A DNA stretch of 64,000 nt, from positions 62,001 to 126,000 of the forward strand of contig NZ_VXKE01000019.1 of NCBI RefSeq assembly GCF_008693005.1, written 5' to 3'. Below, in pieces: positions 8,642 through 17,631 of the stretch. The stretch comes from Helicobacter canis. GTDB taxonomy: Bacteria; Campylobacterota; Campylobacteria; Campylobacterales; Helicobacteraceae. The translations under genes and the position numbers were made by a program. Each line of letters begins with the position of its first letter. Positions within the stretch are counted from its first letter, which is position 1. The notes beneath the pieces are model-generated. The model had not been told where the DNA came from and made no database searches. It saw only the letters and a program-made list of their open reading frames with translations.

Positions 8642-9462
8642 GTTTGCAAATTTTTAATATCAAATCTTTCCGCATATTGTGTGAGCAAGTCTTGTGTAAA
8701 ATTGTGAAAACCAATATCTGCATATTCTATTGTAAAATCCTTTGATATTATCCCATCACAAATAAGCTCATAGCTGTTGTTATAGAAAAAAGGTACTTTT
8801 GAACAAAGATTAACAATCAATAGACAACATTTTTCATATTTCCACAAAGAATCTTTTTCATTTGTTCTACCGCTTATAGCGTGAAAAAATGAAATATACT
8901 TTTCAATATTTACCATTCTATTTTCAAATCCTATTTGCTTCTTTTTTGAAAACTCAAGACTATATTCTCTTATGGGAATAACATACAGCTCTCCTAATAC
9001 CATTTTTGGATAACGCATATGCAAGTTTAGGCTTTCAGCGAAAGTTCTTTCAAAAAGTGTATCTGTATTTTTAGCAATACTTCTCATTTGTGAGCGGATA
9101 CCAACAACCAAACAATGTTGAGAAAAATCAAAACCATAAACATCTTCTTTATTTTCAAAGCTTAAAGGTCCCCAATTTACTAAAATTGCTTTCTTTTCAA
9201 CATTGTTTGGTGTTACACAAATATCTTGGTCTTTTTGTTTTAAAAACCCTGCGAGTTTAATTTCTGGTTTTGAGTTATTGAGTGGTGGAAAAATATTTTT
9301 CTCATCTACTCCACATCTTATCAAATCGTGCTTAATAATTTCGTGGATACAATTAATGGGCTTTTGTGAGCGAATAATATTGCTAAACCCTTGTTCCCCA
9401 TTTTCTATAATAGCATCTTCAAGCATTGTTTTAAAATCTTTTAAAAATCTATAAACAAACAT
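8635..9462 (-). CDS. Candidate type II restriction endonuclease paired with the 599-aa methyltransferase
   Basis: A 275-residue protein whose ATG overlaps the stop of the upstream adenine methyltransferase (TAATG), the tight pairing usual for a methyltransferase and its cognate endonuclease. No family is certain. Possible nuclease-like elements are PEIKLAGFLKQKDQDICV (acidic and basic residues spaced roughly as in PD-(D/E)xK enzymes) and FERTFAESLNLHMRYPKMVLGELYVIP. Base composition is strongly AT-rich compared with the flanking core genes, in line with acquisition. The function call rests on context and spacing, not on a confirmed active site. Confidence 0.5.
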   Translation of the reverse strand: MFVYRFLKDFKTMLEDAIIENGEQGFSNIIRSQKPINCIHEIIKHDLIRCGVDEKNIFPPLNNSKPEIKLAGFLKQKDQDICVTPNNVEKKAILVNWGPLSFENKEDVYGFDFSQHCLVVGIRSQMRSIAKNTDTLFERTFAESLNLHMRYPKMVLGELYVIPIREYSLEFSKKKQIGFENRMVNIEKYISFFHAISGRTNEKDSLWKYEKCCLLIVNLCSKVPFFYNNSYELICDGIISKDFTIEYADIGFHNFTQDLLTQYAERFDIKNLQTY

Positions 9463-11261
9463 TATAAATCCAAACCATATTTATCGATTAAAAAACTATC
9501 AATTTGTTTATTATTGCTTTTAAGTAAAAATTCCTTCTCACCAGAATCTAAAAAAGGAACACTAAATTTTTCAATATATTTCTTTTGGTAACAAAAATAG
9601 CCCCCTTCAATTTGATAGCTTGTGTTTTTTATATAATAATCCATAATGCAAGAATTAAAAACTTTTTCTAAAATTTCAATTTCCATTATAGGATTTTCAA
9701 ACACTGCATAACCATTGCAAAATAAAGCCTTTTTATCTTGTATCAATGTGAAATTTGGCTTTGATGAAAAAGTGCCAAAAAGTAATTTTTTACCATAACG
9801 ATTAAGCCCTTGTGTTCGCCCATAAGCATACCAAGATACTGCATTTATTTTGCCTTTATCTCTCGAGTCAAGTTCATCTTTTCTGGTAAGCAAATAGTTG
9901 TAAGTTTGCGTAAAATCTTTTTGCATTCTAACTTCATCAATAATAACAGCATTATCTTTAATAATTGCGTAAGGAAAAATAAAATAGCCACACTGCCCTG
10001 TATTTTTAAATTCTGGAATCTTATAAATGGGTTTTATCAATTCTGTATCAATAGTGTATCTTTTACCATTTACATCCTTATAATATTGCTTCCCATCATA
10101 TTCTACCCTATATACTTCATCTCTTAGTGTTGCAATACCTGCATTGATAAAAGTGGCAAAATTAAAAAATTGACTTTCTATTTTTGCAATATTAGATTCT
10201 GTTTTAGTATCTAAAAAACGCCATTTTTCCAAAAAAACATTCTGCTTATCAAGTGCTTGAAAATGTATATTTTGCAAGGCTTGTTTGATATTATTTGTTT
10301 TTGACAAGTTTGCATATTCTAAGCTCTTTGTGTTTGTTTTATCAAGTGTAATAATAGCATTGTAGGTTCTTATCGGTTTAAAAACCATATTATCTTGCAA
10401 GTCAATAAGTTTCGTCAAATAAGGCTCTATGAAATCTCGCAGTGGTTTTGCTGCGCTAATGGTTAAAAAATTATTTGGCACAATAAAGCTAATTTTGCCA
10501 TTTTTATCTAAAAATTTTATACTTTGTTCTATAAAGGCATAAAAAATATTAAAGACACCTTTGCTTGTTGTTTGAAAATTATTTTTTAAAAAATCTACTT
10601 GTTTTTTGTTTAAAGTGTGTGGATTTACATAAGGGGGGTTGCCTACAATATAGTCAAAAGAAATGTTAAAAAGCATATTCCAATTTTCTTTTAAGCTATC
10701 AACGCATTGTATATTTATATCATCATCCTTTATTGTTTCACCATACATTAAACACATAATTTTAAGTAAAATTTTTACCCTTTCAGTATTGATAGAACTT
10801 ATATCTAATCCAAAAATTTGATTTTTTACTATATCTTTTATACTTCTATGTGTTTTTTCTTTAATAAGCTCTATTGCAGAAATTAAAAAAATTCCGCAAC
10901 CACAAGCTGGGTCAATAATTTTTATAGAATCTAAATTTACTTCATTTTTCAATATATCTTTACAAATAAAATCAGCAATATATTTTGGAGTAAAAACAAT
11001 ACCATTTTCATTTTTATATGATTGCTCTAAAAGTTTTTCAAAAAGCACATTGAAAGTTTCAAGACATAAAGGCAAGTTGTGTTTTTTAAAGATATTGATA
11101 ATGCTCTCATCAATGTTACTAGAATTTATTTTTTGATGCTTATCAAATTGTTGTGGCCTTATTGTATCTAGTGCATAGTGCATAATGTGTTCTTCTATGT
11201 TGGACTTATCTATCAACAATGGATATATGGTATTCAATGTCTCTTTATGTGCTTGTGTCAT
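9462..11261 (-). CDS. Type II N6-adenine DNA methyltransferase with TaqI-like specificity region
   Basis: A 599-residue gamma-class enzyme. Motif I is IDPACGCGIFL (near residue 118) and motif IV is YIVGNPPYVNP (near 208), preceded by the common GIVFTPKYIADFI segment. The C-terminal half (from about residue 350) resembles a TaqI/Eco57I-type target-recognition region. It should methylate adenine in a specific sequence and protect it from the endonuclease encoded immediately downstream (1-nt stop/start overlap). The DNA is markedly AT-rich. The gene appears full length. Target sequence unknown. Confidence 0.85.
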   Translation of the reverse strand: MTQAHKETLNTIYPLLIDKSNIEEHIMHYALDTIRPQQFDKHQKINSSNIDESIINIFKKHNLPLCLETFNVLFEKLLEQSYKNENGIVFTPKYIADFICKDILKNEVNLDSIKIIDPACGCGIFLISAIELIKEKTHRSIKDIVKNQIFGLDISSINTERVKILLKIMCLMYGETIKDDDINIQCVDSLKENWNMLFNISFDYIVGNPPYVNPHTLNKKQVDFLKNNFQTTSKGVFNIFYAFIEQSIKFLDKNGKISFIVPNNFLTISAAKPLRDFIEPYLTKLIDLQDNMVFKPIRTYNAIITLDKTNTKSLEYANLSKTNNIKQALQNIHFQALDKQNVFLEKWRFLDTKTESNIAKIESQFFNFATFINAGIATLRDEVYRVEYDGKQYYKDVNGKRYTIDTELIKPIYKIPEFKNTGQCGYFIFPYAIIKDNAVIIDEVRMQKDFTQTYNYLLTRKDELDSRDKGKINAVSWYAYGRTQGLNRYGKKLLFGTFSSKPNFTLIQDKKALFCNGYAVFENPIMEIEILEKVFNSCIMDYYIKNTSYQIEGGYFCYQKKYIEKFSVPFLDSGEKEFLLKSNNKQIDSFLIDKYGLDL

Positions 11262-11287
11262 TATTTCTCCTTAAGAATCAAATTATA

Positions 11288-12427
11288 CTACACCTTTTCA
11301 TAATGCACTCCTAGTAAATCTCTAAAATACTGCAAAATTTCAGGGCTTAGAATCTTGCTTTCACTTGCCATTATAAAGTGAGATTCTAAGGCTTTAAATT
11401 GTTGAAAATCAATCATCACATCACAATTTCCAAAATAATAAGGGATATGTGGCAAAAATAATTTAAACACATCAACATAGCAATAAAGACTATATTTTTC
11501 TTTTGTTACAAAAATCGTATTGCTATTTTTTTGGCTTATAAAAGTCTTAGAGCGACGCAGGGCATTTATATCCCGCATTGTGTAAAACATCGCTTTGACT
11601 TGCGAGTTTTCCACACGCTTTTTATTAGGATATTTATCAATGTAATTGCCGATATAGTCAAAATCATTTAAGCTGAATGTTTTACTCTCATTTTTGTTTG
11701 CCATTGTCTTAAAATTAAAATTGCAAATATAGTCATAATCCATTCCATTACTATCCCTTTTATACAGGGCAATAATAATGGGAAAATGCCCCTTAGAATC
11801 CTTGCAAAAAATTTGAGAGCTAATAATTGTAGAATCTACAAGCCTATAAGCTTTTGCAAAATCTTTTAATGCACTAAAATTAGCCTTTTTAATCAAATAA
11901 GAAAGTGGGTGCAACACACAGATAAAATCCGCTTTTAGTCTCTCATAAGAGCGCAAAAAGCTTATGCCTATATCTCTATGTTGCAAAGCAGAATCTATTT
12001 GTATAGAATCTTTATTTTTAAGATGATTTTGCACGATGGAAGTTCTGTCATTATAAGGTGGATTACCTACAATAATTAGCCTATCAGTTTGTGCGATAGA
12101 AAAATGCTCCCTAGTAACATTATGCAATGCATTTTTATGAAGCAAGATAACCCTAGAATCTAGTGTGCGTTTTGCGACACTTAAAGCCATTTTATCAATA
12201 TCAGCTCCAATAATTTTACTAAAGCTATCTTTAGCAAATCTGCTTTTAATAATCGCTTGTGATTGCAAGAAATTCCCACTCCCACACGAGCTATCAAGCA
12301 GCACATAATCTTTAGAATCTACATATTTTTTAAGCATTATATAGACTGCATTGACCAAAAAATCAGCGGTATAAAAACTGCCAAGATTGACTTTTTCTTG
12401 TGTGCTTAAATGCGTTGGTTTTGTCAT
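11288..12427 (-). CDS. N6-adenine DNA methyltransferase of restriction-modification system
   Basis: A 379-residue class I methyltransferase. Motif I LLDSSCGSGNFLQSQ (near residue 43) and motif IV IIVGNPPYNDRTS (near 125) are intact; the N-terminal VNLGSFYTADFLVNAVY is typical of the family. The last codons (LLGVHYEKV) lie in a 23-bp repeat that recurs at the start of the 263-residue gene. Joined across that repeat, the reading frame would end LLGVHYENTQM and overlap that gene's start. This suggests these two genes were once adjacent and that the 3' tip of this one was altered by an insertion. Confidence 0.83.
   Translation of the reverse strand: MTKPTHLSTQEKVNLGSFYTADFLVNAVYIMLKKYVDSKDYVLLDSSCGSGNFLQSQAIIKSRFAKDSFSKIIGADIDKMALSVAKRTLDSRVILLHKNALHNVTREHFSIAQTDRLIIVGNPPYNDRTSIVQNHLKNKDSIQIDSALQHRDIGISFLRSYERLKADFICVLHPLSYLIKKANFSALKDFAKAYRLVDSTIISSQIFCKDSKGHFPIIIALYKRDSNGMDYDYICNFNFKTMANKNESKTFSLNDFDYIGNYIDKYPNKKRVENSQVKAMFYTMRDINALRRSKTFISQKNSNTIFVTKEKYSLYCYVDVFKLFLPHIPYYFGNCDVMIDFQQFKALESHFIMASESKILSPEILQYFRDLLGVHYEKV
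11295..11317. repeat. 23-bp direct repeat, copy 2 (pair with 8619-8641)
   Basis: Perfect 23-bp match to 8619-8641. Here the sequence is coding and gives the C-terminal LLGVHYEK of the 379-residue methyltransferase, followed two codons later by the stop. Confidence 0.85.
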
Positions 12428-12445
12428 TGATTTATCTCTATACCC

Positions 12446-14020
12446 CTACTCCCACTCAATGGTTCCCGGGGGTTTTGAGGTAATGTCATAGACTATGCGG
12501 TTAATGCCTTTTACTTCGTTGATTATGCGATTTGAGACAGATTCTAAAAATGCGTGGGGTAAGTGTGAGAAACTCGCTGTCATTCCGTCCATTGCTTCCA
12601 CTGCTCTCACACAAATAGTATTATCATAAGTGCGATTATCGCCCATTACGCCCACACTTCGCACATTTAAAAGCACACAAAATGCCTGCCACACAGAATT
12701 ATACAAGCCCCATTTATGCAGCTCTTCTATGAAAATAGAATCTGCTTCTTTCAATAGCTCTAAATCCGTCGCATTCACCTCGCCCATAATGCGTATGGCA
12801 AGTCCGGGTCCGGGGAAAGGGTGTCGCATAAGCATAAATTCTGGCATTCCTAGCTCCCTGCCTAACGCCCTTACCTCATCTTTAAACAGCTCTCGCAAAG
12901 GCTCGATTAGCTCAAACTTCATCCATTCAGGCAGTCCGCCGACATTATGGTGGCTTTTTATCGTCTTACTTGGTCCCTTCACACTCACAGATTCAATCAC
13001 ATCAGGGTAGAGTGTGCCTTGTGCTAGGAATTTTATCTCGCCTTTTGTGTTGTGCTTTTTGGCTTCAGCTTCAAAGACTTCTATAAAGGTTTCGCCGATG
13101 ATTTTGCGTTTCTTTTCCGGGTCAGTTACGCCCTTTAATCGCCCTAAAAATAGCTCTCTCGCATCTGCTACAATCAAAGGCACTTTTAGATTCTCTCTAA
13201 ACATCGCTTCTACCGCTTCTCTCTCGCCCTTTCTTAAAAGCCCGGTATCCACAAAAACAGGGATAAGATTTTCTCCTATGGCACGATACAAAAGCGTTGC
13301 TACCACGCTAGAATCTACTCCACCACTCACAGCACAAAGCACCTTAGAATCCCCAAGCACCTTTTCCCTTAGCTTTGCAATCTCACTTTCCGCAAAATTT
13401 CGCATATTCCAGCTTGTATCCGCCCCGCAAATCCCCACGGCAAAATTCCGCAAAATCTCCCCGCCACACTCACTATGCACCACTTCAGGGTGAAACTGCA
13501 GCGCATACACCCGCCGCGTGAAATCCGCAATAGCGCAATTTTGTGTATTCCCACTTTTTGCTAACTCCACAAAGCCACTAGGCACAGACTCTACCTTATC
13601 CGCGTGGCTCATCCACACGATAGAATCTTGCTTCACACTCTTAAAGAGTCCAGAATCCACGCTAGGTTCCGCGATTTCTAGCACCGCCTTGCCAAACTCC
13701 TGCGCCTCTGCCCTTACCACACTTCCGCCAAAAAAATGCGCGATATACTGCATACCATAGCAGATCCCAAGCACGGGCACTCCTAGCTCAAACACCCCAG
13801 AATCCGGCTTATACGCCCCCTCTTCATACACGCTAGCAGGTCCTCCGCTCAAAATTATGCCCTTAGGATTTTTCGCTTTAATAGAATCTAGCTTTTCAAA
13901 GTAAGGAACAATCTCCGTATAAACGCCATATTCACGCAATCTTCTAGCGATAAGTTGTGTGTATTGTGAGCCAAAATCAAGCACCAAAATTTCGAGATTA
14001 TGAGTGTATGGAGACTGCAT
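12446..14020 (-). CDS. guaA: GMP synthase (glutamine-hydrolysing)
   Basis: Converts XMP, ATP and glutamine to GMP in purine synthesis. An N-terminal class I amidotransferase domain ([16 protein letters not shown]; nucleophile motif [25 protein letters not shown]) is followed by the ATP-pyrophosphatase loop ([12 protein letters not shown]) and the dimerisation domain ending KPPGTIEWE. The frame is open a further 105 codons upstream, but ATG at 14020 ([11 protein letters not shown]) matches the family N-terminus and has an AAGGTG Shine-Dalgarno, giving 524 residues, the usual length. The upstream extension is not conserved-looking and is not included. Confidence 0.95.
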   Translation of the reverse strand: MQSPYTHNLEILVLDFGSQYTQLIARRLREYGVYTEIVPYFEKLDSIKAKNPKGIILSGGPASVYEEGAYKPDSGVFELGVPVLGICYGMQYIAHFFGGSVVRAEAQEFGKAVLEIAEPSVDSGLFKSVKQDSIVWMSHADKVESVPSGFVELAKSGNTQNCAIADFTRRVYALQFHPEVVHSECGGEILRNFAVGICGADTSWNMRNFAESEIAKLREKVLGDSKVLCAVSGGVDSSVVATLLYRAIGENLIPVFVDTGLLRKGEREAVEAMFRENLKVPLIVADARELFLGRLKGVTDPEKKRKIIGETFIEVFEAEAKKHNTKGEIKFLAQGTLYPDVIESVSVKGPSKTIKSHHNVGGLPEWMKFELIEPLRELFKDEVRALGRELGMPEFMLMRHPFPGPGLAIRIMGEVNATDLELLKEADSIFIEELHKWGLYNSVWQAFCVLLNVRSVGVMGDNRTYDNTICVRAVEAMDGMTASFSHLPHAFLESVSNRIINEVKGINRIVYDITSKPPGTIEWE

Positions 14021-14361
14021 AGAGACACCTTTATAAGTAGAAAATTTGTGCGCGGATTGTAGCAAAATGAAATTTAGAAAGAAGTTAGCTAGATCTAGCA
14101 AAGCCCCAGCGCGCTGTGGGCGATCTAGGCTAGATTCTAGCTCAAGTTTATGCTTAAAGAGTCTCTTAGTATGCCGATATTTCCTAGCGTTTGGCGCAAG
14201 TCTTGCTAGGGCGCGTTGTATTGCGCGCTTTAGGTTAGGGGAGTGCGCGGGCTTGGCGTAGATTTTGGAGCATTCTTGGCATATTTTTTGCTTTGAAGTC
14301 TTGGCAAGCATTGTGCCTTTGATCATCTTGGGCACAATAGATCACCACAGCGAGCGTGTTT
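14021..14361 (+). promoter_or_regulatory. 340-bp divergent region between guaA and motA
   Basis: No convincing gene. It separates guaA (minus) from motA (plus). It holds two sigma-54-like sites facing motA and an 8-bp inverted repeat (14310-14338, ATTGTGCC...GGCACAAT, 13-nt loop) between the nearer site and the motA start. The minus-strand frame continuous with guaA looks like chance. Confidence 0.5.
14277..14292 (+). promoter_or_regulatory. Candidate sigma-54 promoter for motAB
   Basis: TGGCAT-N5-TTGCT matches the RpoN consensus TGGCAC-N5-TTGCW with one mismatch, 70 bp before the motA ATG. A second, weaker match (TGGCGC-N5-TTGCT) is at 14192-14207. RpoN controls part of the flagellar regulon in Helicobacter. 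Expression from this site is inferred. Confidence 0.45.
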
Positions 14362-15132
14362 ATGGACTTATCTACACTATTAGGGATTATTTTGGCGATC
14401 ACCTCTATCTCCATTGGGGATATTTTAGAGGGTGGGAATCCGCTGCATGTTATCCACTTGAGTTCTTGTATCATCATTATTCCTACCACTTTGTTTGCTG
14501 CGATGGTTTCTACGCACTCTGCGGCGATTAAGGCTGCTTATAAGGAGCTTGGGCTCGCCTTTATGGGACCTAAGCTTGATCTCACAAAGACGATAAAAGA
14601 TGTCGTTGAGTTTTCTTCGCTTGCTAGGCGTGATGGGATTTTGGCACTGGAAGGACGCGCGGCACAGATAGAAGATGACTTTTTCCGCGATGGGCTTAGT
14701 ATGGTTATCGATGGGCGCGATGCAAAATCGGTGAAAGAAGATTTGGAGATTAAAATCGAGCAAATGGAGCACTACTACCACGGCGCGGCGCATTATTGGA
14801 TTGTCGCTGGGGAGACCTCTCCTACAATGGGGCTTGTAGGGGCGGTTATGGGTCTTATGCTCGCACTTCAGCTACTAGAGGACCCTACCGCTATGGCAGC
14901 TGGGATTGCCGGGGCATTTACCGCGACTGTTACGGGGATTATGTGTGCGTATGTTATTTTTGGACCTTTGGGCAATAAGATTAAAAACAACTCTTTCTAC
15001 CTTGTGCAAGAGAAAGTTGTGATTATGGAGGGGATTTTGGCGATTGCAAATGGTGAGAATCCGCGTAACCTTGAGAGCAAGCTGCTAGGCTTCTTGCGCC
15101 CAGATCAGCCCAAGATCTCACAATTTGAGTAA
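14362..15132 (+). CDS. motA: Flagellar motor stator protein MotA
   Basis: Inner-membrane stator subunit that, with MotB, conducts protons and drives flagellar rotation. Four membrane segments are visible: residues 1-20 (MDLSTLLGIILAITSISIGD), ~30-50 (IIIIPTTLFAAM), ~150-170 (GETSPTMGLVGAVMGLMLAL) and ~180-205. The cytoplasmic loop carries the charged residues that meet FliG (SLARRDGILALEGRA). ATG at 14362 is preferred over the in-frame GTG at 14356 because MDLSTLLG is the family N-terminus. motB follows after 9 nt. Confidence 0.95.
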   Translation: MDLSTLLGIILAITSISIGDILEGGNPLHVIHLSSCIIIIPTTLFAAMVSTHSAAIKAAYKELGLAFMGPKLDLTKTIKDVVEFSSLARRDGILALEGRAAQIEDDFFRDGLSMVIDGRDAKSVKEDLEIKIEQMEHYYHGAAHYWIVAGETSPTMGLVGAVMGLMLALQLLEDPTAMAAGIAGAFTATVTGIMCAYVIFGPLGNKIKNNSFYLVQEKVVIMEGILAIANGENPRNLESKLLGFLRPDQPKISQFE

Positions 15133-15141
15133 AGGACTCTA

Positions 15142-15951
15142 ATGTCTAAGAAAAAAGCACAAGAGTGTCCAGCTGGCGAGAAGTGGGCGGTCCCCTATGC
15201 GGACTTTCTCTCACTTTTGCTCGCGCTTTTTATCGCACTTTGGGCGATCTCTAGCACAGAGAGCTCTAAAGCAAAAGCCCTAAGCCAAGCACTTGTAACA
15301 GCTTTTTCCAATCCACCTAGGTCTTCGGTATTTCAGCCCATATTCCAGAGACCACCAGATCCGGGCGAGGTGCGCGAAGATACAGAGGGTAAAAAGCCTC
15401 AAACCGCAGATGGCAGTGCTTCGGCAGTCGCAGTCAAGGATAGTATCGCCCAGATCCAAATGCTAATCCAAGAAGGTGGCGTGCTAGAGCAAATCGAGCA
15501 GGGGATCACCCTGCGCTTGCCAGCGGACTTGCTCTTTGAAGAGGGGAGAGCGGATCTTAATAATGAAGAGATGATAACTTATGTGCGCAGGATCGCTGAG
15601 ATTATCAATAAGCTTCCACCTGAAGTGAAGATCGATGTGCGCGGCTATACAGATGATAAGCCGCTTGATAAGCCGCTATCTAGCAATGCTAGGTATAAAG
15701 ATCTCTATGAGCTAGCTGCGGCTAGGGCGTATGCTGTGATGAGCAATCTTTTGACAAATGGTGTGAATCCCGAGAAGCTATCTTACTCATCTTATGGCAA
15801 ATATAGTCCTGTCGCGCCAAATACGACATTAGAGAATCGTGCGAAAAATAATCGCGTGGAAATTTTTCTCTCTAGCTCTCCAAGCAGTGTTAGGACGATT
15901 AAGTCAGTCCTAGATAGTGCGGGTGCTGGTGATGGGGCTGGTGAGCAGTAG
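15142..15951 (+). CDS. motB: Flagellar motor protein MotB
   Basis: 269-residue stator partner of MotA. An N-terminal segment (KWAVPYADFLSLLLALFIALWAIS) contains the single membrane helix with the proton-binding Asp in PYADF. A linker follows, then a C-terminal OmpA-like peptidoglycan-binding domain (LLFEEGRADLNNEE, VRGYTDDKP, ENRAKNNRVEIFLSSS). It is cotranscribed with motA. The stop codon lies inside a 12-bp inverted repeat made of two opposed TAGAWTCTA words. Confidence 0.95.
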   Translation: MSKKKAQECPAGEKWAVPYADFLSLLLALFIALWAISSTESSKAKALSQALVTAFSNPPRSSVFQPIFQRPPDPGEVREDTEGKKPQTADGSASAVAVKDSIAQIQMLIQEGGVLEQIEQGITLRLPADLLFEEGRADLNNEEMITYVRRIAEIINKLPPEVKIDVRGYTDDKPLDKPLSSNARYKDLYELAAARAYAVMSNLLTNGVNPEKLSYSSYGKYSPVAPNTTLENRAKNNRVEIFLSSSPSSVRTIKSVLDSAGAGDGAGEQ

Positions 15952-15974
15952 AATCTAGCGGGGCTAGATTCTAC
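15948..15974. terminator. Inverted repeat of paired TAGAWTCTA words at motB 3' end
   Basis: Perfect 12-bp arms (GTAGAATCTAGC and GCTAGATTCTAC) around a 3-nt GGG loop, overlapping the motB stop. Probable transcription attenuator or terminator between motAB and fmt, though no T-run follows. Confidence 0.6.
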
Positions 15975-16024
15975 CTTGGATAGCCTAGGCTATTGCGCGT
16001 GGGATTTAGCGGGTAGGAGTGTAA

Positions 16025-16975
16025 ATGAAGCTTGTGTTTATGGGGACGCCAGAGTTTGCTCGCGTGGTGTTTGGGCAGCTGTGCGAGCGGTATGAGATTG
16101 TGGTGGTTTGCACGCAGCCAGATAAGCCCGTAGGGCGCAAGCAGATTCTCACGCCATCTCCTATAAAGCTTGCGGCGCAGAGCAGGCATATCCCTGTGCT
16201 ACAACCACAAGTGCTAGATGATGAAGTGCGCCAGAATCTAGCTAGCTATGAGCCTGCGATGATTGTTGTTGTAGCTTATGGCAAGATCTTACCAGAATCT
16301 ATTTTGTCCCTTGCACCTTGTATCAATCTGCACGCTTCTATTCTCCCATTGTATCGTGGAGCTAGCCCGATCCAGCAGATGATCTTAAGCGATGATAGGG
16401 AGTTTGGCATTAGCGTTATGCGTATGGATAGCGGGCTAGATAGTGGGGATATTTTAGCCATAGCCAAAATCCCCAGAGATAGCCACGCGACTTACGCCAC
16501 CTTAAGCCAGAATCTAGCGACTCTTGGAGCGCAGACGCTTTGTGATGTGATTGATAGATTTTCGTCTATTGTGCCTGTGCCACAAGACCACAGCAAAGCG
16601 ACTTACTGCAAGAAGATTAGCAAGCAAGATGGCTTGGTGGATTTTAGTAGCGCGCAATTGGTGTATAAAAAATGGCTAGCCTTTAGCTCGTGGCCCGGAG
16701 TGTTTCTAGCTAGTGGGGTGAAGCTATTTGGTATAGAGCTACTAGAGAGAGAAGCACTAGAATCTAGCACGCACAAGCACAATCCAGCGCAACAACCGCT
16801 AACAAAGTCTGCTTTATGCGCAGGGGAGATTTGTAGCATTAGCCCTTGTATCATCGCGTGTGGAGATGGGGCTAGACTCCTTATAAAAGAGCTGCAAGCC
16901 CCTAGTAAAAATCGCGTGGAAGCTGGAGCATTTTTGCGCGCAAGGGGACTTGGGGTAGGTGATGTGCTGTGCTAG
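16025..16975 (+). CDS. fmt: Methionyl-tRNA formyltransferase
   Basis: Formylates initiator Met-tRNA using 10-formyl-THF. Begins MKLVFMGTPEFARVVF, with the catalytic-region motif INLHASILPLYRGASPIQ near residue 100-118 and SVMRMDSGLDSGDIL. The C-terminal OB-fold region (from about residue 200) is interrupted by a Ser/His-rich stretch (ALESSTHKHNPAQQ) that includes a TAGAWTCTA word. The 316 residues match the family. Its 3' end overlaps birA by 7 nt, so the two are coupled. Confidence 0.95.
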   Translation: MKLVFMGTPEFARVVFGQLCERYEIVVVCTQPDKPVGRKQILTPSPIKLAAQSRHIPVLQPQVLDDEVRQNLASYEPAMIVVVAYGKILPESILSLAPCINLHASILPLYRGASPIQQMILSDDREFGISVMRMDSGLDSGDILAIAKIPRDSHATYATLSQNLATLGAQTLCDVIDRFSSIVPVPQDHSKATYCKKISKQDGLVDFSSAQLVYKKWLAFSSWPGVFLASGVKLFGIELLEREALESSTHKHNPAQQPLTKSALCAGEICSISPCIIACGDGARLLIKELQAPSKNRVEAGAFLRARGLGVGDVLC

Positions 16976-17628
16976 AATCTATCTGTGGCGTTAGATTTAT
17001 CTTAAGAGAGAGAGTAGATTCTACGCAAGATGAGCTGCGCAGGTTACTAGAATCTAATCTACACGCACCGATATGTGTCCTAGCAAGATCGCAGACCAAA
17101 GGTCGCGGATCTCGCGGCAATGTATGGGAAAATGAGCGGGCATTGATGTTTTCATTTGCTTATAATGCCCCACTCATTTTGCCAGATGATGTGCCAGCAC
17201 AGAGCGTGGCGATATTTTTAGGCTGCGTTATACGCGATATTTTGCGAGAATTTGGCTCATCAGTGTGGCTAAAGTATCCAAATGATCTTTATATTGATGA
17301 GAAAAAGATTGGGGGGATTCTTATCGAGCGTTGGCGTGGTGCTTTGCTCTGTGGGATTGGGGTGAATTTTGATAGCCGAAAGTTCGGTGCGCTCGATATT
17401 TTGCTTGATGAAGAGAGGTTTTTTGCTAGGCTATTTGAAGTTTTGCAAAATCCACCAAGCTGGAAGCAAATTTTCAGCAATTATAAGCTAGAATTTTGGC
17501 GAAATTATCCTTTTGCCTTTCATACAGGAGATGAGCGAGTCTCTTTGCGTGATGCGCTTTTGCTAGAAGATGGGAGCGTGAATGTTGGGGGTAGGGTGAT
17601 TTACAATTTACGAGAGTGTGGAGTGTAG
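16969..17628 (+). CDS. birA: Biotin--protein ligase (no DNA-binding domain)
   Basis: Attaches biotin to AccB, whose gene is at 44372 in this window. GTG start at 16969 overlaps the fmt stop. Motifs: RERVDSTQDELRRLL, TKGRGSRGNVW (biotinyl-AMP loop), KYPNDLYIDEKKIGGILIE. At 219 residues it lacks the N-terminal helix-turn-helix of E. coli BirA, so it is a monofunctional ligase. Position between fmt and parA matches H. pylori. Confidence 0.93.
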   Translation: MLESICGVRFILRERVDSTQDELRRLLESNLHAPICVLARSQTKGRGSRGNVWENERALMFSFAYNAPLILPDDVPAQSVAIFLGCVIRDILREFGSSVWLKYPNDLYIDEKKIGGILIERWRGALLCGIGVNFDSRKFGALDILLDEERFFARLFEVLQNPPSWKQIFSNYKLEFWRNYPFAFHTGDERVSLRDALLLEDGSVNVGGRVIYNLRECGV

Positions 17629-17631
17629 GCT

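Noticed and set aside
14021-14335. 105-codon in-frame N-terminal extension of guaA
   Set aside because: The RBS and family N-terminus are at 14020; the extension has no family-like sequence and lies in the divergent promoter region.
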